A stretch of DNA of 64,000 nt from Macrostomum hystrix. Taxonomy: Eukaryota > Platyhelminthes > Macrostomidae. Location of the stretch: the NCBI GenBank assembly GCA_950097015.1, contig CATNEN010000001.1:16868501-16932500 (forward strand). The letters run 5' to 3'. The notes beneath the pieces are model-generated. The model ran no database searches, was not told the origin of the DNA, and saw only the letters and a list, made by a program, of their open reading frames with translations. The translations under genes and the position numbers were made by a program. Below are positions 10,310 to 20,600 of this stretch, in pieces. Within the stretch, counting starts at the first letter, position 1; each line of letters starts with the position of its first letter.

Positions 10310-10384
10310 TTCGAGGAAAAAACACGACCCACATCCACGCATTGAAACTACCGGAAAAACGTGCCGATTTCGAGTGCATAAAAG
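10310..10384 (+). promoter_or_regulatory. Promoter of AMP copy D
   Basis: CATAAAAG at 10377-10384 lies 103 nt before the ATG. The distal sequence (cacgacccacatccacgc, then attgaaactaccgg) is shared with copy A only. Confidence 0.7.
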
Positions 10385-10479
10385 CGACACCGCTGGACGC
10401 TGAGAGACCTCTCCAAGCCAAAAACTCGATCTCAGCTTCTCTACCAGCTTCATCAAGCTACAGCAGCAGCAACACAATC

Positions 10480-10749
10480 ATGAGGTGGCAGTTCGCTCTC
10501 GGTCTTCTGCTCTGCGCAGCTCTGGCAGCCGCCAGACCCAGCCAGGAGATGTCGGAAGAGGACGCGGAGTCGCTGCAGGCGCTGGAGGCTCTGGCCGACT
10601 TGGACGAGCCCAACATGACGGAGGAGAAGGCCATGGAGCTGGAGAAGAAGTGGCTGCGTCTGCGCCGCATCCGCATCAGGTGGAGGCGCGTGTACCGCAT
10701 CGCTAGCAGGATGTACAGGATCTACCGCTCCCTGCGCCCCGGCAAGTAG
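10480..10749 (+). CDS. AMP-like secreted cationic peptide precursor, copy D
   Basis: This 89-residue precursor has the same protein sequence as copy A: signal peptide 1-18, acidic pro-region to residue 55, KK 56-57, Arg-rich mature part 58-87 and amidation signal G88-K89. The coding sequence is clearly more GC-rich than its flanks. The 3' flank shares gacacctggttactgaccgg and the ctcgctcgctcaatgaactc stretch with the other copies, and homology to copy A's flank ends at 10833, the edge of the palindrome. No canonical AATAAA is seen close to the stop, so the polyadenylation site is unclear. Confidence 0.85.
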   Translation: MRWQFALGLLLCAALAAARPSQEMSEEDAESLQALEALADLDEPNMTEEKAMELEKKWLRLRRIRIRWRRVYRIASRMYRIYRSLRPGK

Positions 10750-10833
10750 AGCCGCTGCGAGTCTCGTTTCTGACACCTGGTTACTGACCGGACTGCGCCC
10801 TCGACTCGCTCGCTCAATGAACTCTATTGTACA

Positions 10834-11195
10834 CTTCTAGCATAGTTATCGTGTAAATTAGTTTATTATCAGATAATAACTTAAGTGCACTGGTGCTAAC
10901 TCTTCTGGTACTGAATTCCTTAATACAAATTCATAAGATATGAAACAACACTTTTAATTAAATAAATGTTTCTTACGACCAAAATTAAGCTTTTGTACGG
11001 TTTTTTCTGGTCATATTTGTACTTTAACTTCTGTGTGATGGGCTAAAATAGTTGCATCGGGCACTAAATCTATCATGGGTATCAAAGTTCTGAAGACTTT
11101 CAGAGGCCGGACGTGTTTCTTATACGGAAAAAGATGTATGACTGCTATCACAAAAGAAGAGGCTAAATTATGGTATTCGACTAGGAGAAGAAAAA
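10834..11195. other. No gene seen
   Basis: This is AT-rich sequence between the right palindrome arm and the AMP pseudogene. An open frame from 11075 crosses into the pseudogene in the wrong frame and is not supported. Confidence 0.55.
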
Positions 11196-11388
11196 ATTGC
11201 AAGTCAAGCCAAACACTCGATCTCAGCTTCTCTACCAGCTTCATCAAGCTACAGCAGCAGCATCACAATCATGAGGTGGCAGTTCGCTCTCGGTCTTCTG
11301 CTCTGTTCAGCTCTGGCAGACGCCAGACCCAGCCAGGAGATGTCGGAAGAGGACGCGGAGTCGCTGGAGGCTCTGGCCGACTTGGTCA
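11196..11388 (+). pseudogene. AMP-like precursor pseudogene, copy E
   Basis: Homology to the intact genes starts in the leader (caagccaaacactcgatctc) and covers MRWQF, the signal peptide and the first half of the acidic pro-region. It breaks after ...SLEALADL at about 11388. An unrelated sequence extends the frame to 11558, so no cationic peptide or amidation signal is encoded. The TATA element and conserved upstream block are absent: homology begins near the predicted transcription start. The leader variants (ccaaacactc, agcatcacaatc) match copy A. A small in-frame deletion removes part of the LQALEALA stretch. Confidence 0.85.
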
Positions 11389-11599
11389 ACGGTTATTCAA
11401 CCGAGATATTCAACGGTTATGGCCAAAGGTCAAATTTTTCAAAAAATGTAATTTCATACCCCCCTCTACACGCCTCAGAGCGGCCTTGTCAGGGCTTGAA
11501 ACTTAATCAGCACGTCACCCGATGCGCCTGCATCATCTTCGACTTCGATGGTCACTGACCTTCATCTAGACTTTCAGCTACCCGAAAAAGATTTACTAT

Positions 11600-12100
11600 A
11601 GCGAATCAACAGTCAGCGTAACGGGGGGTCCCAGGGTGTGCCCTGGAAGGGGTAAGGGCCAACAGAACAGGCCTATCTCTCTACAAGCTGCCAAGGCGGC
11701 CCTCAGACGAGCAAGAGCCGCCCGTGACCTTAAGGTGCTGGCGACCAACGCCCCGACACCTCAGCCGGGCCGAGACGGTTGCAGCCAAAAAGCTAAGGGC
11801 GGCGTGCTCGATGCTGGCAAACTCCACCAGGCACCGCCTCGGCCTCACTGCGACCCGCTCTGCCGCTCTTCGACGGGGGTCCCGGAGGATTTCCGCCGGT
11901 TTGGGGTCTGGGACAGTCACTACACGATAGGCCCCGAAACAACATCAGGAAATTCGTTGCAAGACAGTCGGAGGTTTTCTATTTTGTTAGTCGTTGTTCA
12001 TTCGTTCATCCCACATACGATGACTAAAGTATTTAGTTACTATTACTTTAGTAGGCGATGTTTGGAAGGTTTCGAAGCGTGGACTGCTAAAGAGCATTGG
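11600..12100. other. GC-rich degraded coding-like stretch, probably retroelement debris
   Basis: The segment 11600-11940 is distinctly GC-rich and open in two plus frames and one minus frame, in contrast to its AT-rich surroundings. Ala/Arg-rich text such as AAKAALRRARAARDLK is reminiscent of LINE ORF1 regions, and a LINE 3' fragment follows at 12420. No domain can be assigned. Confidence 0.3.
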
Positions 12101-12419
12101 GCGACTCAGTTTTCTCCAGTATTTTATTTTTAGATCTCAATTTCGCCGAATTAAGTACCATGGTTCTTTGTTCCCATGGCTTTCATTTGACCGCAACTAG
12201 CACGTCATAGATTCTGTATTCTGTAAAAACAACGCATTTCGAAGTTGCCACAGCTTTTATCTTGGAAATTACGAAACTAAAAAAGCTTTTTGGTGAACAA
12301 TTTTCTCAGAGCAGAAATATTATCGAGACTTGGTTTCTTCATGGTTTATTGTTTTTCCGTTTCTTCTGCAATTGAATCGTTAGCTTGTACTGTCAATTCA
12401 AGTTAGCCGTTTTTATCTT

Positions 12420-12660
12420 ATAATACTTCCCTTAAGCTCGAGTGCCTGCTAGGCGAAATACGCAGAGTGAAGAGTGCCCTTTCTGCCCCTCCATGGTAGA
12501 GAATTCAAAGCATCTCGTTTGCGACTGTTCCGCCTTTATTTAAGACGGGCTCACCTACCTCGGCCCAAACCCGGACTCTTCACTATGTTTTCAGGCATGA
12601 GAATATCTGCCAGCTCGATGGATACCTAAGAGCTAAAGGACGAGCAACTCTCCACTAGCT
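12420..12660 (+). pseudogene. 3' fragment of a LINE related to the 17.5-24.2 kb element
   Basis: In one plus frame the text reads E-C-P-F-C, then E-N-S-K-H-L-V-C-D-C-S-A-F, a stop, and T-Y-L-G-P-N-P. The LINE ORF2 C-terminus has LCPFC, then EHFVCHCPFF, then RYLGPNP. This CCHC-type knuckle closes ORF2 in that clade. Stops and missing upstream domains show that it is a dead, diverged copy. Confidence 0.65.
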
Positions 12661-13720
12661 GGGCTTTGATTGAAATTAAGCCAGCGCCGTGGACACTTTC
12701 ATCACCAAATCCCCCTGAGCGACACCGCAGCTCTAGTTGCCCGTGGTCGCTAGGGGCTAGCGAAATGGGCGACGACGCCTCCCCGCTGATTTCGGGTGAT
12801 GCAACCGCAGCTAGCCATGACAATGCTAGCCTTGGAGATTTTAAACCCAATGCAATGATTTACAAAAATTTGCTTAACTGTTAAACGATTTTAAACTGAT
12901 TTTAAACTGAACTGAATCTGTTAATAGCAGCCAGAGCCGTGTTAAAAAGACTCAACAAAAATAGACAGACTCGGAGAACATTTACCACGCGTTTGATCCC
13001 TTTAACAGTAGAACTACCAAGGGGGGGTAGAACTTCCCCCTTACCATTTTTGCTACACCCGAACAGAACAATCCATGCACACGAAACTCAAGAACACGGG
13101 CAAACAATGCCACAGGCCACAATGGACACCCTGAAGCGAATTTCTCCAATTATCGCTTATCGAGCCTAAAAATTAGGCGCAGCTCAACCACAGGGCACCC
13201 TCGCCTAGTCAGTCACCACCCAAAGCTGTTAGCATTCAGGCGCTGCTAAATACATTTTCAGGGGGGGACATTCCCCCTCGGAATAAAAACGGGTGGCAAA
13301 ATGGCTTGTTGTCCTACTGTCAACCGCGACTAACTTAACTTTAAACAACGCGACGACTTGCAATTTTTCTATTTCTTTAAATCGATCTCAGAAAACCCAT
13401 ATGTGATTAGCTCAGAGTATCGACGCGACGAAAATCCGCTGTAGGGCATTCACAAAAATAACTTTAAAAAGCAACGCGCATCACCCTAGAAAATGTAAGC
13501 ACAATTTGCCTGAGACTCATTGTTAGTGCTTTCGCACCCTCGTGTTGACACAATGACAAGCAATAGCAAGCTACAGTTTAGCATATAAGGTAAAAAAGGG
13601 ACTTGTTTTCGTGCTATTGTTGCGATGAAAATTTATTCGTCTACTAAGTGGTTTCGAAAGTTCTTGAACTTGAGAAAAAAAAATTGGACAATGATGTTTG
13701 TGAAAAAGCAAAACAAATTA
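12661..13720. other. No gene seen
   Basis: This is mixed sequence with short unsupported open frames. The text ttcgcaccctcgtgttgaca near 13530 echoes 4915-4935 in the AMP arm, so part of it is old AMP-locus flank. Confidence 0.5.
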
Positions 13721-13724
13721 GCGG

Positions 13725-13755
13725 AAAAAACGTGCCGATTTCGACTGCATAAAAG
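13725..13755 (+). promoter_or_regulatory. Promoter of AMP copy F
   Basis: CATAAAAG at 13748-13755 is 103 nt before the ATG. The upstream block is preserved as gcggaaaaaacgtgccgattt with one extra A, and gactgc replaces gagtgc. Confidence 0.7.
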
Positions 13756-13850
13756 CGACACCGCTGGACGCTGAGAGACCTCTCCAAGCCAAACACTCGA
13801 TCTCAGCTTCTCTACCAGCTTCATCAAGCTACAGCAGCAGCAACACAATC

Positions 13851-14099
13851 ATGAGGTGGCAGTTCGCTCTCGGTCTTCTGCTCTGCGCAGCTCTGGCAGC
13901 CGCCAGACCCAGCCAGGAGATGTCGGACGAGGACGCGGAGTCGCTGCAGGCGCTGGAAGCTCTGGCCGACTTGGACGAGCCTGAAATGGCTGAGAAGGCC
14001 ACGGAGCTGCAGAAGAAGTTATATTCGGGCTTCCGTTTGAGGCGTGTGTTACGCATGGCTCTCAGGGTCTACAGGATGTACGGGATCCCCGGCAAGTAG
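13851..14099 (+). CDS. AMP-like secreted cationic peptide precursor, divergent copy F
   Basis: This 82-residue precursor has the family's signal peptide and acidic pro-region almost unchanged (E26 to D, and a shorter end EMAEKATELQ). The mature part after K55-K56 is different and shorter: residues 57-80, starting LYSGFRLRR and ending R-M-Y-G-I-P, with six Arg instead of about twelve. G81-K82 keeps the amidation signal. Prepro-region and 5' leader are conserved while the effector part has changed, a pattern known in amphibian and other AMP families. This copy lies outside the palindrome, and its 3' flank is recognisable but diverged. Confidence 0.83.
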   Translation: MRWQFALGLLLCAALAAARPSQEMSDEDAESLQALEALADLDEPEMAEKATELQKKLYSGFRLRRVLRMALRVYRMYGIPGK

Positions 14100-14929
14100 A
14101 GCTGTGCGGGTATCGTTTCTGACACCTGGTTACTGACCGGACTCCGGCCTCGACTCGCTCGCCCAATGAACACTAATTGTATACTAAAATTATTGTTTAG
14201 ACATGACAAAACGCGCGTATTTAATCTTACTTAAAGTATTCGATTGAAGGAAATCGGGGAAATATTGAAGGTTTTTAATCACTTGTGAAATGGAAAGTGC
14301 ACTGCTGATTTGTAAAGTTAATATATAGTACAGTACAGTCCTAAGTAGAGTAACTTTTATTAAAAAAATATGACTGGCTTTTATTCTTTTCAATTTACTT
14401 CCAAAGGCTGTGTACATCTAGTTGTTCAGTCCATGGACTGTAGAGGCCGCCACAGGTACCTAAATTTATACGTGAGCAAATTCAAATTCACAGCAGTGTG
14501 AACTGAGACACTAACAGCTTATACTGACAGTAAATGCTGTGGATGATGACAGTTAAAGGGTGGTTGATGACAGTTGTCGTTGAGACAATTATCTTAGGTT
14601 AGCTTGTTGAGGATAGAAAAAGAAGATTAATATAGCATTTTGCAAGCTATTGCAGACTACGAGCAAGCAATTTAATCCCAGAGAGCAAAAACACACGCAT
14701 TTCGAGCCTCGATGCTAACTGTCTATGGTAAAAAGTGTGTCAAACCGGCAGGCTTAAGCACTGAAGCCCACAAACAGCGCTGTCTATGACGTTCCTCTCT
14801 CCGTTTTTCATCATGTCAGACGAAAGTGACTAAGCCAGCACCATTTTTGAAGACATCGACGGAATCGCTGCCGAAGATGACGGAGCGCCACCTGTGCAAT
14901 ATGCAAAGAGTAGCGACGAAAATTGATAA
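14100..14929. other. No gene seen; two units of a minisatellite motif
   Basis: The segment 14537-14575 holds two imperfect units of ggtggttgatgacagt, the motif amplified at 26970-27190. An open frame at 14190-14417 (minus strand) has no recognisable features. Confidence 0.5.
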
Positions 14930-15780
14930 TCGAACGCTATCGACAGAGGCGATAACAACAGAAGCATTGCGCGATGGCTAAATGTAAAGGCCAAGACCGT
15001 TGCTAGCATTCGAAGACGGTACGAAATTACTGGCCGCAGTGAACGGCTGCGACGTGGCGGTGACCATTCGTCGAAGATGGCATTGGAACATATCCAGGCG
15101 CTGCTGATAGCACTGGACCAGAATCCTCTCTTGACTTTGAAAGATATGCAGCGTATTTTACTGGATCAGTTTCCTGGAGTGCAAGTGAGTGAAGCAACCG
15201 TGAGTCGTTCTCTGGACAAGCAGCTGATTACGTCAAAGTGCCTCGGTCTCGATGCTGATGTCCCGGAAGCAAGAAACAATCCAGCCAACATAGCACGCAG
15301 GCAAGAATTCGCACAGTGGTTAACAGGCCTACCGATAGATTGCCAGCTGGTGTATGTGGACGAAACGGGATTCAACATTTGGACCCGTCGGTCGTTTGGA
15401 CGCAGCAGACGAGGTCAGCGAGTTCGCCGAGTTCTACACACACAGCGAGGTGTGCAAGTAAATGTAATCCAAGCTACTTCTTCTGACATGGGCCTGGTCC
15501 ATGTCAGAAGAACGTCATAAAATATCGCTCAGACACTGACTGGCCAAGTGTTCCAGACATTTATAGAAGAATTGTTTCTTGCTGTTACCAACCACAACAA
15601 TGGAATCATCGATGGGCAGTGGTTCATCGTGATGGACGGAGCCCGGTTCCACAATGCGGCCAGAATTCCGGCCCAGTTCGCGGCAAACTGGCACATCGTG
15701 GTTTTGCCTCCCTATTCACCATTATTGAATCCTGTAGAATGCGCGCATTCTTGCCTGAAGGCAGCCATCAAGAGGCTGCC
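14930..15780 (+). pseudogene. IS630/Tc1-mariner-type DDE transposase, broken
   Basis: The frame opens after a TAA at 14927. The N-terminus looks like a helix-turn-helix (IARWLNVKAKTVASIRRRY, then RRGGDHSSK), followed by a second HTH-like part (LTLKDMQRILLDQFPGVQVS) and the catalytic fold. The first Asp is in VYVDETGFN, the second in VMDGARFHN, and the third acidic residue is Glu in PPYSPLLNPVEC, with the usual PYSP-x-LNP-x-E pattern. The chain breaks at 15520 just after a 14-bp-arm hairpin, and the rest continues in another frame from about 15548. The C-terminus is lost after IKRL. Terminal inverted repeats were not found. It is a dead cut-and-paste transposon. Confidence 0.8.
15478..15512. 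repeat. Hairpin inside the transposase frame
   Basis: The arm ttcttctgacatgg (15478-15491), a 7-nt loop and its perfect reverse complement (15499-15512) sit exactly where the transposase frame fails. Confidence 0.9.
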
Positions 15781-15992
15781 TTCTTACATAGTATTACAAT
15801 GGTACTATATAATTTTCTATATAATTACTATATATTATTTATATCTAATTTTTAGTAAGCCACTTCGGCTGGGGTTTGGCCTGTCTAAACTATCATAGAT
15901 ACAATATTTTAAAATTGAGTTAGGACTACCACATTTTCCCATTCAATTTAAACACACCCGATGTTTAATTTAGACAATATACCAATATTGAT

Positions 15993-16084
15993 AGGCTGCA
16001 GATGGCTGAAACGAGGTAAAACGTTGAGGCGCGTGGCACCGAGGCGTTTCACCTCGTTTCAGCCCAAGAAGCCTTTCCATATTT
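15993..16084. repeat. Hairpin element, left copy
   Basis: The segment starts ggctgcagatggctgaaacg and contains ggctgaaacgaggt facing acctcgtttcagcc. It is repeated in direct orientation at 16967-17055, on the far side of a reverse-transcriptase fragment. Confidence 0.75.
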
Positions 16085-16135
16085 GTACGAGGTAGTTAGC
16101 CTACGCGTGTACAAAAGTTGTAGTTAGCCTAGCGT

Positions 16136-16265
16136 GTTGAAACGAGGTTGAAACTAACGGCAGCCCGCTGTGCATATACGAGATGTGCACATACGCTCGT
16201 TTATGAAATTCGACCATAGACAACAGCGGAGGGCGGGCTGCCGTTAGTTTCAACCTCGTTTCAAC
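16136..16265. mobile_element. Fold-back element with 33-bp perfect inverted repeats
   Basis: The arm 16136-16168 (start gttgaaacgaggttgaaac) is matched perfectly in reverse by 16233-16265, with a 64-bp loop. The motif gaaacgagg links it to the hairpin elements on either side. It ends next to an acaat pentanucleotide repeat. Confidence 0.75.
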
Positions 16266-16311
16266 AATACAATACAATACAATAAATACAATGGCCACCG
16301 GCCACAAGTGG

Positions 16312-16917
16312 TCAGGAAAGGGGGACATTGTCAAAAAGCACGCTTAGCTGCGCAGTCTCTGCGACGAACCTCCGGGTCCGCGCCTGCCCCCGCCGGAACC
16401 GGCCCTGCTGCGTGTACAGCAAGACCTCCTGCAGCGGCTCCGGGCAGTAGGACTCGGCGCGAATGACGTGGCCCGCCAGCTTCAGGCGGCGCTGTCGCAG
16501 GGTCACGCTGGGAGGGCTCAGCTTGGCCCGCTGGTAGAGAGCCTGGTTGGTGACGTGTTCGGCGTGACGGTGCACGCTGAAGGCAGCGCGCAGCAGGCTG
16601 GAGTGCGCCGCGTCCAGCTGGCGCTCCAGCACATCCGTCATGGTCCAGGTCTCGGCGTTGTAGAAGAGCACCGTTTCCACCACCGCCTGGAACAGTCGGG
16701 TTCTCAGCTGGTCTGGCAGGGCGTCGCTTTGGAGCACGATGCGCACTGAGCGGAAAGCCGCCCACGCAAGCCCTCTGCGACGCCGCAGGTCCTCCTGGAC
16801 GCTGGGCACGAGACCACAAAGGTACCGGAACTGCTCACATCGGGGGAGCGGTGCTGCGGCGCTGTCCATGCTGGGAAGGCGGATGACCGCTGGCAGATCG
16901 GCTGGCACAGTCAGCAC
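16312..16917 (-). pseudogene. C-terminal fragment of a non-LTR reverse transcriptase
   Basis: The frame has 201 residues. It matches the region after the catalytic core of CR1/RTE-like reverse transcriptases: EQFRYLCGLV, then a basic stretch with AWAAFRS, then LFQAVVETVLFYNAETWTM, then LLRAAFSVHRH and RRLKLAGHVIR. In this family the equivalent reads F-x-YLG...LF-x-A-x-V-x-x-x-LLYG-x-ETW...R-R-L-x-x-x-GHV-x-R. The YADD core and endonuclease are absent. GC content is high compared with the flanks. It lies between two copies of a hairpin element (15993 and 16967), which may have been acquired together with it. Confidence 0.7.
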
Positions 16918-16966
16918 AGTCTCGTTTCAACACAACTCAATATACCAATTTACCAATAGCACAGTG

Positions 16967-17055
16967 GGCTGCAGAGGGCTGAAACGAGCTAAAACGTTGA
17001 GGCACGTAGCGCCGAGGCATTTCACCTCGTTTCAGCCCGAGCAGCCTATCCATAT
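16967..17055. repeat. Hairpin element, right copy
   Basis: This is a direct repeat of 15993-16084: gggctgaaacgagctaaaac, then ttcacctcgtttcagccc. There are several substitutions, one of which (gagct for gaggt) weakens the hairpin. Confidence 0.75.
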
Positions 17056-17498
17056 TAGTGTTGTAATGGGTGTCCCAAAAAGGGTAGCACTGTGCGCTCA
17101 CTGTGAGTGAGCAGTTAGGCCTATAGCCTAGTAATTTAACAGGTCTACAGTAAACATTTATAAGTTTTTCCCACAAAAATTTGGTTACGAAAAATTGCTC
17201 TAGAGGCGAGTTACTGAGCAGAGAAGTGTACGCCAAAGATTATAAATACCCGTATTTATAATCTTTGCTCGCGATTTAAACAAACAACCCTAAAAGCCAT
17301 GCTTTATCTTCTCCTTAAACACTGCTTATTATATTTATAAACTTCCTCGTCTTGTGGTTTCTGTCTATGGTAAAATCTCCAGTTTTGACGCAAAAAAGAC
17401 AGCCACCATTCATTTTAGACTAGCTTTAACATTAAAACTCTGTGTTTATATGTAGCAAGGACTTCTATATAATAGCATCTAGGATGCTATAATAGGAT
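17056..17498. other. No gene seen; one palindrome
   Basis: AT-rich sequence. Arms of 16 bp at 17234-17249 (caaagattataaatac) and 17252-17267 form a perfect inverted repeat around cc. Just before the LINE, aggatgctat occurs twice in tandem. Confidence 0.6.
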
Positions 17499-17623
17499 GC
17501 TATTAGGGAGTCTTGACTTACTTGACTTAGCTGCAGGGTGGTCCATGGACGCAGCGGGGAGGCGAGGGTCGCCCATACCGCTAACCCCTGTAGGCCCGCA
17601 GACAGGCAAGGGCGCGGGGCCGG

Positions 17624-20600
17624 TCAGGGTGGTCCGCCGGTCCGTCCTGCAGCGTTGTCTTCCGTGGGGAAGAAAGTGGCTCGTCTTGTTGCACGAAGGA
17701 ACTGGACGAGCCGTGGAATGCTGTCGGGCTGGCAGATCTCGTCCATGGACGGGTTGGGCCCGAGGTAGCGAAGCCGGTCTCTGTTAAAGAAAGGGCAGTG
17801 ACACACAAAGTGCTCAGCATCTTCGGTGTCATACTCACAGAATGGGCAGAGTTCACTCTCAAGGTCACCCCGGAGGAAACAGTGCCTAGCGAGGTAGCCG
17901 TGGCCCGTGAGGGTCATGGCGAGGGCGCGGATATCCTTCCGGTTTTGGTTCAAAAGGATGCTCCTGAGCCTGCGAGACGGGCGCGGAACTGCGGCACGGG
18001 ATTGCCGACAGTTCTGGGTGCCCGCCCATCTGTCCCTGTGCAGGGATTCAGCCCAGTCATCAATAAGGCGATTGATGACCGTGATGGGGATCGGGACCAG
18101 GGGAGCAGGTCCCAGGAGAGAGCCTGAGCCACCTTGCTTGGCAAGGGTATCCGCAAGCTCGTTCCCTGGGAAGCCCGCATGCCCTGGGATCCAGCTCAGC
18201 TTGACCGTGTTGTTACTGGCCAGGAGGTTGAGTTGCCGGGCACAGTCAGCGACTGTCCGGGAGCACGTGGTGGTGCGGCAAAGGGCTTGTAAGGCCGCTT
18301 GGCTGTCAGAGTGGATGATGATGGTCTCTCCTCTCGTATTCCTGGCATTCAGCTCTGCGGCACAAGAGCTGATGGCAAGGATCTCATTCTGGAAGACCGT
18401 GGAGAGTCTCCCAGTATGTTGGGCATGCGTGGCGACGACGCGGCCGTTGATCAGGATGCAGACCCCAAAGCCGGCAAGGCCGTCTTTTAGGGATCCGTCC
18501 GTGTAGCAGTGGACCTCCTGGTGGTTCCAGTGGTCGTTAGCGTCATCCCTCGAGGGAATGATGATTTTGTAGCGCTGGGTGAGATTGAGAGTGCGTGGTT
18601 CGCCGTCAGATAAGACGTGGAGTCCGCCGCCATCTTTCAAGTCACGAAGGCACAGATCGGTGTGAGGCAGAAGTTTGCGTTTTGCCATTGCTCTTTGCGG
18701 CGTGAAGCGGACGCCGGCGTCAATGAGCCGACGCGCTGTTTTGGCGGCTTCCCTGCGGACAAAAATGTCCAGCGGGGTAGCGTCGAGGAAGGCATTGAGG
18801 CCGTCGTAAGGAGCAGACGGTGGGGCACTCATGGTCATGCGACAAGCGCGCCCTTGCGTTTTCCTAAGTGCCTCCAGGCAGGTCTTCATCTGCAGGGCAC
18901 TGGCCCAGATCAAGCTGCCGTACGAGACAGCTGGCCTGACCATTGCAGTATAGATCCACCAGAGGCGCTTGGGGGTGAGCCCCCAGGTGGTGCCAACGGC
19001 CCTCCGCAGCTGCGCGAGGATCGCGAGGGCCCTCTTGGTTTTGGTTTGAACATGGGGAGACCAGTTCAGCCTATGGTCCAAGGTGATCCCTACGCATTTG
19101 GTTTGCTTACAGAAGGAAATTTCCTTACCGTAAAGCCTAAGCGGCTGTATCTGCCACTTGTTTCTGCTGGTGAACATGATCACTGCAGTCTTGGTCTCGG
19201 AGAGCTTCAGACCACAGCGACCCGCCCATTGTTCAGCAGAGTGGATGAAATTCTGAAGGAGGTCCCTGAGAGTGTCAGGGGATGGGCCAGACGCCACAGC
19301 AGTGACATCGTCCGCATACCCCACCTTCAGGATTGGGTCAGGACGGTCGTCACGGAGGAGCTCGTCAATGACCATGTTCCAGAGAATAGGAGAGAGGACC
19401 CCTCCCTGCGCGCTCCCTTTGCGGACGGGGACCGTCCGTTGGTGGCCCAGCAGGTTGGCAGTGACCGTGCGATGACTGATCATATACATGATCCATCTGG
19501 TGAGGGACGAGTGAGTGTGCCTCTCGTAAAGGGCTTTGCGGAACGCTTCGAAGAGGACGTTGTCAAAGGCACCGTCAATGTCTAGGAAGACGCTTAAGGC
19601 GAAGCCGGTGCCAAGCACAGCTTTCTCCAATTTGTCGACCAGAACGTGCAGCGCGCTTTCGGTGGAGCGACCCGCCCGAAAAGCATGCTGGTTGTCGCTG
19701 AGCGGCGCGTTCTTCAGTTCCACTGAGAGAAGGCGCCACAGCACTAGTCTCTCCATCAGCTTGACCAGGAAGGTGGTTAGGCTGATTGGTCTGAAGGATT
19801 TTATAGACTGGTAGTCCGGGCGGCCTGGCTTCGGGATAAAAATCACCTTCGCCTCGGTCCATGCCTGCGGGACGTACCCGAGCGTGATGCAGGCTCGATA
19901 GAGGTTGCAAAGAGAGCGCAGGAAACCTGGGCATTTAACCGCCTCTCTAAGAAAGGCAGGTACGATGCCATCAGGCCCTGGAGCCTTGAAAGGCTTGAAG
20001 GAGGTGGCCGCTTTAACGATGCGGTCCTCCGTGATGATAGAGGCAGCCAGCATCTGGCCTCCCTCAGTGTGGTCTGAGGTGGTCAGGTTGGTTGGTTCGT
20101 TGGGGAAGAAGGCAGAGAGCATGACCTCAAGCGTTTCTCCTGGGTTGTCAGTTGACGTGCCGTCGGTTCGCTTAACCGAGGAGAGCTTGGACATTTTGTC
20201 TAGCGTAAGTGCTTTGACAATTCTGGAGGTGGGGCGTGAGCCCTCTAGCTCCTCGCAGTATTGGCGCCACTTCTGGGCCTTGGCAGTCCTGATCTCCCTC
20301 TTGAACTCATGGATGGCTTCAAGGTAGGCGGTCTGGTCTGCAGGGCTCCTGGTTTTGTTCGCTCTGCGGTGTAATCTCTTCGCTCTGCGACGGAGGTCGC
20401 CGAGCTGAGGATTCCACCACGGCGCAGATGTCTTCCCTTTGTAGGCTTTTAGGGGACAGGCAGCCTCGAAGGCGGCGGTTAGCGTTTCTGTTAAAACAGT
20501 CGCGCACTCGTCCGCCTCTCGGCACGTCGAAATAGTGGGTGGTTGGCCCGAAGACCGATGGGTCGTCTCCAAGGCATGCCTGAAGGCTTCCCAATCAGTA

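Larger units (their letters stand above)
7929..10833. repeat. Right arm of the 2.9-kb inverted repeat
   Basis: This is the reverse-oriented partner of 3244-6138. It carries AMP copies C (minus strand) and D (plus strand). C pairs with B and D pairs with A. A 1.79-kb spacer (6139-7928) separates the arms. Confidence 0.92.

Noticed and set aside
10288-10479. N-terminal extension of AMP copies A and D upstream of MRWQF
   Set aside because: The extension runs through the TATA box and conserved promoter, and would hide the signal peptide in the interior.
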